64,000 nucleotides of DNA from JAWXBG01 sp044375415 (GTDB lineage Bacteria; Bacteroidota; Bacteroidia; Flavobacteriales_D; Sanyastnellaceae). The notes below the pieces were generated by a model. It was not told where the DNA came from and made no database searches. It saw nothing but the letters and a program-made list of their open reading frames with translations. Below, in pieces: positions 1-7,997 of the stretch; position 1 is the first letter of the stretch; each line of letters opens with the position of its first letter. A program made the position numbers and the translations under genes. The stretch is from the NCBI GenBank assembly GCA_044375415.1, contig JBILMS010000002.1:62001-126000 (forward strand). Direction: 5' to 3'.

Positions 1-1697
1 AATGTGAAGAAATCAGATTGCAACCTTACCTCGTTACCTTCGAAGCATTGGACAATGATTTCAGTGTAGATCTTGTTGATGTGGAGAGCATTCAGATAAC
101 GGTCGTCGCTCCACCCGTCGAAAATCCAATAGCCGAACCCCTAGGTAATTCTATAGAACTGCTTTGGGATGTCCATCCGTGTTATCCCATTTTTAGTGAT
201 GATGAAGAAGATGAAGTAATCTATAAAATTTATAGAAGAAATGGCTTGTACAATTTCATTCCGGACAATTGTGAATTAGGTGTTCCCGAATACACCGGTT
301 ATGTTTATATGGGTCAATCGGTAGGACTTTTTAATACTACCTACACCGACAACTCTGTTTTTTATGGGGGTAATTATTGCTACATGATTGTGACTTGTTG
401 GCCCGATGGTGCTCTCAGTTATGCTTCCGAAGAATTCTGTGCGGAGATCGTAAAAGAAGTTCCGGTGATTACTAAAGTTAGTGTGGGTGTAACTGCCACG
501 GCGGCCGGTGTGGACACTATTTGGTGGTCGCCGCCAACAGAATTGGATACAGATGTTTTTCAAGCGCCCTACAAATACAGATTGTATCATGGGGTTGGAA
601 ACAGCTATCCTCAAGATCTTATATACACAAGCTCTGAATCCAATTCACTTTATTGGGCAGATACAACCTACATTCACGAGAATATCAATACGGTTGCACA
701 AGCAAATAATTATCGTGTAGAATTCTTTTTTAATTCAAACGAACTTGCATCTTCATCAAGTTCTGCGGCCTCTCCATTCTTAACACTCACACCGAACGAC
801 AATCAAATAGAACTATCCATTTCAGCGGCCGTTCCTTGGTTTAATTCCGCTTATAAAATTTATCGAAAAGCTCCGGGTGAAACTGATTTTACTTTTTTAG
901 CTACTTCAAGTCAGGCGATCTACATCGACGATGAACTCACCAACAACGAAGAGTATTGTTATTATGTTGAAGTCATCGGAACATACAATGCGCAATTTGT
1001 TCCCGACCCTTTGATCAACTTCTCGCAGCAGGTTTGTGCGCAACCATTCGATAGAACACCTCCTTGTCCGCCAACGTTTACGATGGTCTCCGATTGTTCG
1101 CTTGAAACAAATGTTCTCACTTGGACAAATCCAAATAATAGTTGTGCCGACGACGTGACAGGTTACAATATTTATTACGCACCGTTTTTAAATGATCCGC
1201 TTCAACTCTATGCCCAGATAAATATCTTGGAAGACACTGTTTTTGTTTTTAATGAAACCGGAAACATGAATAGCATAGCAGGTTGTTTTGCCATTACAGC
1301 TCTAGATACACCCAATTTGTGGCCGGATGGTTTGTTCTATCAAAACGAAAGTGAGTTTAGTGAAATCATTTGTGTAGATAATTGTCCGATTTACTTTCTA
1401 CCTAATATTTTCAGTCCAAACGGCGATGACTTTAATGACTACTACGAACCATTTGAATACAGATATATCAAAGACATCGACCTGAAGATTTTTAATCGTT
1501 GGGGTGCTCTGGTTTTTGAGACTATCAATCCCGATATCATGTGGAATGGAATTGCGAAGGACTCCGGTGAATTGGTGAGTGATGGTGTTTATTACTACAC
1601 TATTACTGTCAATACGATTCGCTTGGTTGGAATTGTTCCTGAATCCTTCTCCGGTACTATTCAATTGAAAGATGGTAAAATCTTCAATGGGCAGTAA
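1..1697 (+). CDS. T9SS type B sorting-domain surface protein, 5'-truncated
   Basis: The reading frame is open to the left window edge, so the N-terminus and signal peptide are missing; a TTG at 18 is not a credible start. The visible part is Cys- and aromatic-rich beta-sandwich sequence resembling fibronectin III-like modules (inference), with repeated motifs such as YKIYRK and YCYYVEV. The last ~100 residues form a gliding-motility-associated (type B) sorting domain: LPNIFSPNGDDFND, then KIFNRWGALVFE and DGVYYYTI. These motifs direct export through the type IX secretion system and attachment to the cell surface. Its stop codon TAA overlaps the likely promoter of ribE. The sorting class is certain enough; the function of the ectodomain is unknown. 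Confidence 0.85.
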   Translation, partial: CEEIRLQPYLVTFEALDNDFSVDLVDVESIQITVVAPPVENPIAEPLGNSIELLWDVHPCYPIFSDDEEDEVIYKIYRRNGLYNFIPDNCELGVPEYTGYVYMGQSVGLFNTTYTDNSVFYGGNYCYMIVTCWPDGALSYASEEFCAEIVKEVPVITKVSVGVTATAAGVDTIWWSPPTELDTDVFQAPYKYRLYHGVGNSYPQDLIYTSSESNSLYWADTTYIHENINTVAQANNYRVEFFFNSNELASSSSSAASPFLTLTPNDNQIELSISAAVPWFNSAYKIYRKAPGETDFTFLATSSQAIYIDDELTNNEEYCYYVEVIGTYNAQFVPDPLINFSQQVCAQPFDRTPPCPPTFTMVSDCSLETNVLTWTNPNNSCADDVTGYNIYYAPFLNDPLQLYAQINILEDTVFVFNETGNMNSIAGCFAITALDTPNLWPDGLFYQNESEFSEIICVDNCPIYFLPNIFSPNGDDFNDYYEPFEYRYIKDIDLKIFNRWGALVFETINPDIMWNGIAKDSGELVSDGVYYYTITVNTIRLVGIVPESFSGTIQLKDGKIFNGQ

Positions 1698-1702
1698 ATT
1701 TG
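1695..1702 (+). promoter_or_regulatory. Putative -7 promoter element of ribE
   Basis: TAAATTTG matches the Bacteroidota -7 consensus TAnnTTTG at all fixed positions. It overlaps the stop codon of the upstream gene and ends 4 nt before the ribE ATG, so transcription would start at or very near the start codon. No clear -33 TTTG is seen at the usual spacing. Confidence 0.45.
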
Positions 1703-1706
1703 TCGC

Positions 1707-2291
1707 ATGTTTACAGGAATAATTGAAGCCAGAGGTAAGGTATTAGAATGTCGCTCCGAAGGAAAAAACGTTCACTTCCGAATTGAAGCTCCTTTTCTCG
1801 ATGAGATAAAAGTTGATCAAAGTATCGCGCACGATGGCGTTTGTTTAACCGTTGTAGAAAAAGATGCAAACTCTTACGTCGTCACCGCTATCGACGAAAC
1901 ACTTCAACGTACATCGCTCTCTTTATGGAAACCCGATCGCTTGGTTAACCTCGAACGTTGCATGAAAATAGGTGATCGTCTCGATGGTCACATTGTACAA
2001 GGACATGTAGATACGTGCGGGCATTGCACAAGTATTCGAGAAGTAGAAGGCAGTTGGGAATTCTCCTTCGAACATCCCGAAGGACCCGGATGTATTACTG
2101 TTTCAAAAGGTTCTATCTGTATTAACGGTGTAAGTCTTACGGTAGTCCAAAGTCGCAACGGATTTTTCTCTGTGGCGATTATTCCGTACACGTATGAGCA
2201 TACAAATTTTTCTCAACTTCAGGTCGGCGATCCGGTGAATTTGGAGTTTGATATTATCGGGAAATATGTGGAGCGGTTGATGGGAAGATAA
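1707..2291 (+). CDS. ribE: Riboflavin synthase, alpha chain
   Basis: This 194-residue protein begins MFTGIIEARGKV, the hallmark start of riboflavin synthase, and is close to the usual ~200-residue length. It consists of two homologous lumazine-binding beta-barrels (about residues 1-90 and 95-185); the internal repeat shows as SIAHDGVCLTVV in the first half and SICINGVSLTVV in the second. The enzyme dismutates two 6,7-dimethyl-8-ribityllumazine molecules into riboflavin and a pyrimidinedione in the cytoplasm, the last step of vitamin B2 synthesis. Other rib genes are not adjacent. The ATG is 9 bp after the previous stop and 4 nt after a -7-like element, suggesting independent, possibly leaderless transcription. 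Confidence 0.96.
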   Translation: MFTGIIEARGKVLECRSEGKNVHFRIEAPFLDEIKVDQSIAHDGVCLTVVEKDANSYVVTAIDETLQRTSLSLWKPDRLVNLERCMKIGDRLDGHIVQGHVDTCGHCTSIREVEGSWEFSFEHPEGPGCITVSKGSICINGVSLTVVQSRNGFFSVAIIPYTYEHTNFSQLQVGDPVNLEFDIIGKYVERLMGR

Positions 2292-2624
2292 GTTTCTAGA
2301 TTACGTTCAACACTCACCGTCACCCCGCACCTGCGGGGCCCTTGCCCTTTCCCTTTCCAACAAAACTGGAGGTCTTTTTTTACCACAGAGGCCTTAAAGA
2401 GTTTTCACAAAGGCCACAAAAATGTTTTTTGTTTAGGCCTTCTGCAAATGGCTAGGACAGGAAGCTGGTAGGTTTGCGTTTCAAAAAAACGAAACGGCTT
2501 CATAAACGAATCCTCATTTTCAATTTTGCATTTTGCATTTGATATTCCTTCCGCGGGGCGAGTTTGAAAGTCGGAGGAAGTGATTATGATTTCGTGCGAT
2601 AGAAGTTGATGAGCGGTATAAAGA

Positions 2625-2643
2625 TGTCGCTCCTACGGAGCTT
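2625..2643 (+). repeat. GTCGCTCCTACGGAGC dispersed palindrome, copy 1
   Basis: TGTCGCTCCTACGGAGCTT contains the perfect palindrome GCTCC-TAC-GGAGC. A second copy starts 61 bp downstream and a third lies at 12743-12763 in inverse orientation. Confidence 0.75.
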
Positions 2644-2685
2644 CTAAATTCTAATATTTCGCAGTGTAAATGTTTTGTAGGAAGG

Positions 2686-2711
2686 TGTCGCTCCTACGGA
2701 GCTTGGAGGAT
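2686..2711 (+). repeat. GTCGCTCCTACGGAGC dispersed palindrome, copy 2
   Basis: This copy shares the palindrome of copy 1 and extends into TTGGAGGATT. That extended segment is matched in reverse complement by the copy near 12736-12763. Confidence 0.75.
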
Positions 2712-2801
2712 TCCGAATTACGTATCGCAGCTCTGAAGCTTGGCCGTTTCGGGATTAAGTAATCCCTCATTTTCAATTTTGCATTCCGCATTTTCAATTT
2801 T

Positions 2802-4217
2802 CTACAAACACTCCGTTCCAAACAAACTCATCATCAATAATAAGTCGGAAACGTTTACAATCGCATCTCCTGATAGATCACCTGAACAATAAGGAGAACC
2901 ACAATTCTGTCCTAAGTATCCAATCATTATTAGAAGATCCGAAGTGTTGCGCAACTGATCATTATTAAAGTCTCCTAGACAGATGCTGTTCTGACAAAGA
3001 GCGTTGTTTAATGCTGTTGCTAAAGGTGTTTCATCTACGACACCCGAGCCCGGAAATGTTTCTATATAATCTCCGGTTATTTCCCAGATGATGGCTCCGG
3101 CCAAACCATGTTCAATAATATAGTCAGCTTTTAATTCAACTGAGTTTACATCATCGTAACTCACAAAAGTGTTCAACATTCCGTTTCCGGTTAAATACGG
3201 TACTTGACTTATTTCGTCCCAATGGTTCGTGAATAAATATTGCTGCAAAAGGATATTGTAATACAATGGCGAACCCTCATCAGCCCAGAAAGTTGAATTG
3301 TCCGCACTTCCGTTTTGGACCGGAGCAAAGAGTTCGGGTGTACCTATCGTTTTCATAGACCTTCCGTAAAATGGAATTCCGAGTACCATTTTTTCTGCCG
3401 GAACATTATATGTATTTATCAAAGCAGTAATAGCATCATGACAGGAGAACTGCGGTGAACTCGTCGAAGGCAAATACAAAGGTGCATTGTGATTGCATTC
3501 CGAATTCCAGGTTCCATTAAAATCGTAGGTCATAATGTTAAGTAAATCCAACAGGGGTACTATACCATTCCAATCAATATTTTCCATGTGTGATATACCT
3601 GCCGGAAGAGCTGCTGTAATGATGTACTCCTCATTCATCTCCACTTCAAGTTGATCGAGCTTCGACCGCACTTCTTGCAACAAGAGGATGTAGTTGGCTC
3701 CATCAGCAGGTGTTCCGCCATGTTCTGCAAAACCGGGATATTCCCAATCGATATCGATGCCATCCAAATTGTAATAAGAAACGAGTTCAGCGCAGTCTTC
3801 GGCAAACTGTTGACGTTTGACCGGATCAGCTGCAATGGCCGAAAAATTTGTAGACAATGTCCATCCACCAACCGAGATGAGAACCTTCACTCCTTCGTTG
3901 TGCGCACGATCAATAAGCCCTGTGTTTGGATAATGCGAAACCGGATCTGTTGACCAATTTATTTGACCCAATAAAATATTTTCATCGGCCCAAGGATCCA
4001 ATCCGGTAATCGTTCCATCGGGATTCGGATTAAAAAAAGCATAATTCAAAATTGTATACTTTGAATAGTTGATGGTAAAAGGATTCACCAACTGCCCTCT
4101 ATCATACCACTGCCAACCCGGATAGTATCCTACCACTTCTTTGCAGGGTTGAGCGAATGACGAATTCCCTATAAGACTAAATACAACTACCACAAAAAGG
4201 GAAAGACTAGGTTTCAT
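2802..4217 (-). CDS. Secreted GH18 chitinase with C-terminal dockerin-like repeats
   Basis: This 471-residue protein has a signal peptide (about residues 1-22, ending SSFAQ) and a GH18 catalytic TIM barrel. The barrel carries the chitinase signature DGIDIDWEYPG; D152, D155, D157 and the acid E159 form the DxxDxDxE motif. SVGGW (115-119) is the second conserved GH18 strand motif, and MTYD plus VLGIPFYGR also fit the family. It should hydrolyse beta-1,4-N-acetylglucosamine polymers outside the cell. The last ~55 residues hold two EF-hand/dockerin-like repeats (GDFNNDQLRNTSDLLIMIG and GDLSGDAIVNVSDLLLMM) in place of a T9SS sorting domain. It lies downstream of lptB on the same strand with its own -7-like element 4 nt before the ATG. 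Confidence 0.93.
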   Translation of the reverse strand: MKPSLSLFVVVVFSLIGNSSFAQPCKEVVGYYPGWQWYDRGQLVNPFTINYSKYTILNYAFFNPNPDGTITGLDPWADENILLGQINWSTDPVSHYPNTGLIDRAHNEGVKVLISVGGWTLSTNFSAIAADPVKRQQFAEDCAELVSYYNLDGIDIDWEYPGFAEHGGTPADGANYILLLQEVRSKLDQLEVEMNEEYIITAALPAGISHMENIDWNGIVPLLDLLNIMTYDFNGTWNSECNHNAPLYLPSTSSPQFSCHDAITALINTYNVPAEKMVLGIPFYGRSMKTIGTPELFAPVQNGSADNSTFWADEGSPLYYNILLQQYLFTNHWDEISQVPYLTGNGMLNTFVSYDDVNSVELKADYIIEHGLAGAIIWEITGDYIETFPGSGVVDETPLATALNNALCQNSICLGDFNNDQLRNTSDLLIMIGYLGQNCGSPYCSGDLSGDAIVNVSDLLLMMSLFGTECL

Positions 4218-4221
4218 GAAT

Positions 4222-4229
4222 CAAAGATA
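4222..4229 (-). promoter_or_regulatory. Putative -7 promoter element of the chitinase gene
   Basis: Read on the minus strand, TATCTTTG matches TAnnTTTG fully and is followed by ATTC and then the ATG, leaving 4 nt between element and start codon. This suggests a leaderless or nearly leaderless transcript. A -33 element is not evident. Confidence 0.45.
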
Positions 4230-4283
4230 GGAGGTTAGGGCTTTGGATTTGGAGCCTGAAAAAGACACCGACTGCAATAATCC

Positions 4284-5021
4284 CTACAACACCTTATGCT
4301 TCTTCAACTCGAAATTCTGACCCAAATACACTTTTCTCACTTGCTCATCCGCCGCCAACTCCTCCGCTGTTCCGGCTTTTAGGATGGAACCATCATAAAG
4401 GAGATAAGCTCTGTCGGTAATGGATAAAGTTTCTTGTACGTTGTGATCGGTTATTAGAATACCGATGTTCTTAAGACGTAGTTGTGCAACGATCTTCTGG
4501 ATGTCCTCCACGGCTATGGGATCGACACCGGCAAAGGGCTCATCGAGGAGAATGAAGTTGGGAGAGGTGGCGAGAGCTCGGGCAATCTCCGTTCTGCGAC
4601 GTTCACCTCCGGATAAGTAATTACCCTGATAGGTGCGTTTGGCGGTAAGACCAAATTCATCGAGCAGGGTTTCGAGTTTGATGGCCTGCTCCTTTTTGGT
4701 GAGTTTGGTCATCTCCAATATGGCCTTGATATTATCCTCTACCGAAAGTTTTCGAAAGATCGACGCTTCTTGAGGTAAATAGCCAACACCGAGCTGAGCC
4801 CTACGGAACATGGGTTCGTGTGTGATTTCGGTAGAATCGAGGTAAACTTTGCCTTCGTTCGGACGGATAAGTCCGACGATCATATAAAACGAAGTGGTTT
4901 TACCGGCGCCGTTCGGACCCAGTAATCCTACGATTTCGCCCTGACGAACCGTAAAGGATACACCCTTTACGACCAGTCGTTTGCCGTATTGTTTAACGAT
5001 ATTATCCGCTCTTAATTCCAC
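4284..5021 (-). CDS. lptB: LPS export ABC transporter ATP-binding protein LptB
   Basis: This is a 245-residue stand-alone ABC ATPase. Walker A is GPNGAGKT (35-42), the signature LSGGERRR is at 136-143, Walker B FILLDEP has D160/E161, and the H-loop is ITDH. The motif YLPQEASIFRKL in the Q-loop region and the overall length are characteristic of LptB, which powers lipopolysaccharide extraction from the inner membrane with LptF/LptG (not in this window). The start codon is GTG at 5019-5021, supported by a TATCTTCG -7-like element exactly 4 nt upstream. The divergent neighbour, after about 500 bp of repeats, is an aminotransferase of possible surface-sugar metabolism. Confidence 0.94.
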   Translation of the reverse strand: MELRADNIVKQYGKRLVVKGVSFTVRQGEIVGLLGPNGAGKTTSFYMIVGLIRPNEGKVYLDSTEITHEPMFRRAQLGVGYLPQEASIFRKLSVEDNIKAILEMTKLTKKEQAIKLETLLDEFGLTAKRTYQGNYLSGGERRRTEIARALATSPNFILLDEPFAGVDPIAVEDIQKIVAQLRLKNIGILITDHNVQETLSITDRAYLLYDGSILKAGTAEELAADEQVRKVYLGQNFELKKHKVL

Positions 5022-5025
5022 TCCG

Positions 5026-5033
5026 CGAAGATA
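5026..5033 (-). promoter_or_regulatory. Putative -7 promoter element of lptB
   Basis: Minus-strand TATCTTCG matches the TAnnTTTG consensus at all but one fixed position. It is separated from the GTG start codon by 4 nt (CGGA), the same spacing seen for ribE, the chitinase and the aminotransferase. Confidence 0.4.
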
Positions 5034-5132
5034 AGGTGCACGGTTTTAACAGTATTAATAAAAAAAGCTCTTCACGTTCTCCTTATTCGCACACATATAA
5101 TTCAACAGCCTGCGTTTTTCGAAACCGTTGAA

Positions 5133-5170
5133 GGCCTCACCCCTAGCCCCTCTCCAGGGGAGAGGGGGAC
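5133..5170 (+). repeat. CCTCACCCCTAGCCCCTCTCC dispersed repeat, copy 1
   Basis: This GC-rich intergenic element has its own small palindrome (CCCCTCTCC-AGG-GGAGAGGGG). It is repeated in opposite orientation at 5251-5284 and 5369-5395, so the three copies could pair into large stem-loops. Together they fill most of the 500-bp gap between lptB and the aminotransferase gene; no gene is seen there. Confidence 0.8.
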
Positions 5171-5250
5171 GTTCACGTTATTTGAAATGTTCAGTTTTCA
5201 AAGGGTCGAGGTTTTAAGAAACGTGAATTTTTCAGTTAGCAGGATCGGTT

Positions 5251-5284
5251 CCCCTCTCCTTTGGAGAGGGGTTAGGGGTGAGGC
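5251..5284 (-). repeat. CCTCACCCCTAACCCCTCTCC dispersed repeat, copy 2
   Basis: This is an inverted copy of the element at 5133-5170, with the core palindrome CCCCTCTCC-TTT-GGAGAGGGG followed by TTAGGGGTGAGG. Confidence 0.8.
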
Positions 5285-5368
5285 CCTCGAAGAACAATGG
5301 TCACTTAAAGACGTGAAAATGTATACTTGTCATTGGCAGTTTATCGTGTCCTTGAGCTTGTCGAAAGG

Positions 5369-5395
5369 GGATGGAGAGGGGTTAGGGGTGAGGCC
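5369..5395 (-). repeat. CCTCACCCCTAACCCCTCTCC dispersed repeat, copy 3
   Basis: A shorter copy in the same orientation as copy 2. It is immediately preceded by CTTGAGCTTGTCGAAAGG (5351-5368), another sequence type often dispersed between bacterial genes. Confidence 0.75.
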
Positions 5396-5515
5396 GTAAC
5401 AAAGTGAGAGAGGAGAATGAGAGCGCATATGGGTGCGAAACATTTCGTTCAAAAAACCCAATAATTGTTCGGTTTTATACCTCGAATACATGAACACCAT
5501 TCCATCCGCCCTGCG

Positions 5516-5523
5516 TAGCTTTG
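5516..5523 (+). promoter_or_regulatory. Putative -7 promoter element of the aminotransferase gene
   Basis: TAGCTTTG is a full match to TAnnTTTG and ends 4 nt (CGTC) before the ATG at 5528. A leaderless transcript is implied. No convincing -33 element is visible. Confidence 0.45.
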
Positions 5524-5527
5524 CGTC

Positions 5528-6874
5528 ATGAATATCGCAAAAGGTCAACTGACATTAATTTCGAACTTTTCTAAAAGCGACGAATACCGCAATGTGATTC
5601 ATCGCCTGATTCCGGGTGGGGCTCACACTTACAGCAAAGGAGACGATCAGTTTCCGATCCTCTCCCCAGCTGCCATTACCCACGGAAAAGGTGCTTACTG
5701 CTGGGACCTCGATGGAAATAAATACCTCGATACCTTGATGGGTCTTACGGCCGTATCGCTTGGACATGCCTACGAACCTGTGCTCCAACGGGTGCGCGAA
5801 GAACTCGAAAAAGGGGTCAACTTCTCTCGTCCTTCCGTGATCGAACGCGAAATGGCCGAGAAATTCTTGTCGATTGTTCCCCAACACGACATGATCAAGT
5901 TTGCTAAAAATGGATCTGTTTGCACCACGGCTGCCATCAAACTCGCACGTGCATACACGGGAAGAACGCTTGTAGCGCGTCCCGCAGAACACCCATTCTA
6001 CTCATACGACGATTGGTTCATCGGTAGCACTGCCTGCGATTTTGGTGTGCCTCGCGAAATCAAAAATCAAACGCTTCTTTACAAACAAGATTCCCTCGAA
6101 GATCTGGAGAGAATGTTTAACGAATATCCCGGTCAAATTGCCTGCATCATAAGTGAACCGGAAAAATGGATTGAACTTCCACTCGACTTTTATCAAAAAG
6201 CCCTTGACCTCGCACACAAACATGGTGCATTGTGGATCATGGATGAAATGATAACCGGATTCAAAACGGATTTTCCGGGTAGTATCAAAAAATTCAATGC
6301 CGAACCCGATATGGCTACTTGGGGCAAAGGCATCGCCAATGGTTTTTCGTTTTGTGCTCTTACAGGCAAACGTGAAATAATGGAATATGGCGGTATCAAA
6401 CGCACCGGAGAACCCAAGGTGTTTTTGGTTTCTACCACTCACGGCGGCGAAACCCACGCCATTGCGGCCGGTCTAGCTACCATCGAGATTTTCGAAAACG
6501 AACCTGTGATAGCACACAATCACAAAATCGGCGACTACTTTATTAATGGTGTAAACGAAATTGTTTCTGCACGAAATATGCAGAATCATTTTCAACTCAC
6601 AGGCTTCAATTGGAGCGTAGGTCTCTTAATAAAAAACTCCAAAGGTGAGCCGGACTTTTTCCTTCGCACTCTCTTCATGCAAGAAATGATTCGCAGAGGC
6701 ATATTGTATCAAGGCATCCTCTCTCCATGTTATTCCCACACGATTGAAGATATAGATTGGATGCTAAATGCGTTTGATGAAAGCTGCGAAATCCTTCAAC
6801 GCGGAATTGATGAAGGGGTGGAGAAATACCTTGTGGGTGAGGAGATCAAGCCGGTGTTCCGGAAATACAATTAA
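5528..6874 (+). CDS. Class III PLP aminotransferase, glutamate-1-semialdehyde aminomutase-like
   Basis: This 448-residue fold-type I PLP enzyme resembles HemL-type aminotransferases. Visible family features are IPGGAHTYSKG near the N-terminus, the cofactor-region motif WIMDEMITGF (D239) and the Schiff-base lysine in TWGKGIANGF (K267). The gene is the first of a short plus-strand group with a GmhA-type isomerase downstream. In other bacteria such HemL-like enzymes occur both in tetrapyrrole synthesis and in surface-polysaccharide loci. The isomerase neighbour and the divergence from canonical HemL around the active site favour a sugar-related amination (inference). The substrate is not determinable from sequence. 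The start is supported by the promoter-like element immediately upstream. Confidence 0.85.
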   Translation: MNIAKGQLTLISNFSKSDEYRNVIHRLIPGGAHTYSKGDDQFPILSPAAITHGKGAYCWDLDGNKYLDTLMGLTAVSLGHAYEPVLQRVREELEKGVNFSRPSVIEREMAEKFLSIVPQHDMIKFAKNGSVCTTAAIKLARAYTGRTLVARPAEHPFYSYDDWFIGSTACDFGVPREIKNQTLLYKQDSLEDLERMFNEYPGQIACIISEPEKWIELPLDFYQKALDLAHKHGALWIMDEMITGFKTDFPGSIKKFNAEPDMATWGKGIANGFSFCALTGKREIMEYGGIKRTGEPKVFLVSTTHGGETHAIAAGLATIEIFENEPVIAHNHKIGDYFINGVNEIVSARNMQNHFQLTGFNWSVGLLIKNSKGEPDFFLRTLFMQEMIRRGILYQGILSPCYSHTIEDIDWMLNAFDESCEILQRGIDEGVEKYLVGEEIKPVFRKYN

Positions 6875-6876
6875 TT

Positions 6877-6970
6877 AATGTGCTGATGTGCTAATGTGCT
6901 GATGTGCCAATTGCAGATCTCCGACGAAACGATTAGGGTTTTATAAACGTGAACTCTAACCGAGCGGAGC
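6877..6970 (+). repeat. TGTGCTAATGTGCC-type repeat, copy A
   Basis: The element begins with short ATGTGCTG/ATGTGCTA iterations, then CCAATTGCAGATCTCCGACG, ACGATTAGGGTTTTATAAAC and GTGAACTCTAACCGAGCGGA. Copy B at 7061-7155 is nearly identical over ~95 bp, and copy C at 8023-8090 shares the first ~65 bp. Confidence 0.8.
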
Positions 6971-7060
6971 CGAGGTTTTTATACATATGAACGACGTTCG
7001 GTCCCCGAGCGCAGCCGAGGGGTGGCGTTCGCGTAACTCTGAGATGATTTGGCAAAATAC

Positions 7061-7155
7061 AATGTGCTAATGTGCTGATGTGCTAATGTGCCAATTGCCG
7101 ATCTCCGGCGTCACGATTACGGTTTTATAAACGTGAACTCTAACCGAGCGAAGCC
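7061..7155 (+). repeat. TGTGCTAATGTGCC-type repeat, copy B
   Basis: Near-identical direct copy of 6877-6970, starting 184 bp after it. The ~550-bp gap between the aminotransferase and gmhA also holds a CCGAGCGCAGCCGAGGGG-type repeat near 6995-7025 and an ACACGGAGAG/CACAAAGGG-type repeat near 7280-7335. No gene is seen in it. Confidence 0.8.
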
Positions 7156-7421
7156 AAAAGGATGAACAGTTCCAAGTTCGAAGAAACAGGACAAGGTTTG
7201 GACATTAAATGCACCTTCACGTCTCTCGAGGACAAGCGTTCCGTATGGCTCTGTGATCTCCGTTCTCCTGAGAACGTTCCTTTAAAAACTCTCCGTGCCC
7301 TTTGTGCTAACTCTCCGTGTTCTTTGTGGTAAAAAAAGCCTGAATCGTTTTTGGAACGCCACCCCAATCTGCATATTTGCACATTAACTACCTTGCACAT
7401 TATTTATACAAAACGTACCCC

Positions 7422-7997
7422 ATGTCCAACCCCATCCGCAAACACTTCGAAGATGCATCTTCCCTGTTAACTCAGTTTTTAAATGATGCCTCTAACATCG
7501 TTGCTATCGAAAATGCGGGAGAAGCGATGGTCAAAGCTATTCAGAGTGGCGGAAAAATTATCTCATGCGGAAATGGCGGTAGCATGTGCGATGCGATGCA
7601 TTTTGCAGAGGAGTTGAGTGGACGATATCGCGATAATAGAAAAGCTCTTCCGGCCATCAGTATTTCAGATCCTTCACATATCTCATGTGTTGGAAATGAT
7701 TATGGATATCAATATATTTTTTCTCGTTATCTCGAAGCCCTCGGAAAACAAGGAGATATTTTACTTGCTATATCAACGAGTGGAAATAGTGCTAATGTGC
7801 TCGAAGCCGCAAAACGTGCCAAAGAAATGGGAATCGTAGTTGTTGGTCTCACCGGAAAAGACGGCGGTCAACTCGCCCCTCTCTGCGACGTCGAAGTCCG
7901 TGTGCCTTGGAATGGCTACGCCGATCGCGTGCAAGAAATTCATATTAAAGTGATTCATTCGTTGATAGACTACATTGAAAAACAATTAGCCAATTAG
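7422..7997 (+). CDS. gmhA: Phosphoheptose isomerase-like SIS-domain protein
   Basis: This 191-residue protein consists of a single SIS (sugar isomerase) domain. Motifs typical of sedoheptulose-7-phosphate isomerase include SCGNGGSMCDAMHFAEEL, SGRYRDNRKALPA and AISTSGNSANV, and the C-terminal helix has the conserved HIKVIHSLID. GmhA converts sedoheptulose 7-phosphate to D-glycero-D-manno-heptose 7-phosphate, the first step toward LPS heptose. The ATG at 7422 gives the standard family length; a TTG 45 bp upstream would add an atypical extension. No heptose kinase or epimerase is nearby. Repeats bracket the gene on both sides. DiaA-like or other SIS roles are less likely given the closely matching GmhA motifs. 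Confidence 0.88.
   Translation: MSNPIRKHFEDASSLLTQFLNDASNIVAIENAGEAMVKAIQSGGKIISCGNGGSMCDAMHFAEELSGRYRDNRKALPAISISDPSHISCVGNDYGYQYIFSRYLEALGKQGDILLAISTSGNSANVLEAAKRAKEMGIVVVGLTGKDGGQLAPLCDVEVRVPWNGYADRVQEIHIKVIHSLIDYIEKQLAN

Larger units (their letters stand above)
2292..2801. other. Non-coding stretch with hairpin and dispersed repeats
   Basis: No credible gene is seen in this ~510 bp. A perfect 7-bp stem hairpin (CCCCGCA/TGCGGGG, 2323-2338) lies about 30 nt past ribE; it lacks a clear T-run, so it is a weak terminator candidate. Fragments of the common ACCACAGAGG/CACAAAGG type intergenic repeat follow near 2378-2420. Two copies of a GTCGCTCCTACGGAGC palindrome lie at 2625-2643 and 2686-2711. 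A-T rich CATTTTCAATTTTGCATT stretches occur near 2512-2545 and 2766-2800. Confidence 0.6.

Noticed and set aside
2323..2338. Hairpin after ribE as a terminator
   Set aside because: The 7-bp stem is perfect but is followed by C/T-mixed sequence rather than a T-run; kept only as a note in the intergenic entry.
5187..5548. Small frames in both directions between lptB and the aminotransferase
   Set aside because: They consist of GC-rich dispersed repeats and overlap the aminotransferase promoter.
7140..7400. Minus-strand frame with HKEHGELAQRARR
   Set aside because: It reads through common intergenic ACACGGAGAG/CACAAAGGG repeats and is not conserved coding sequence.
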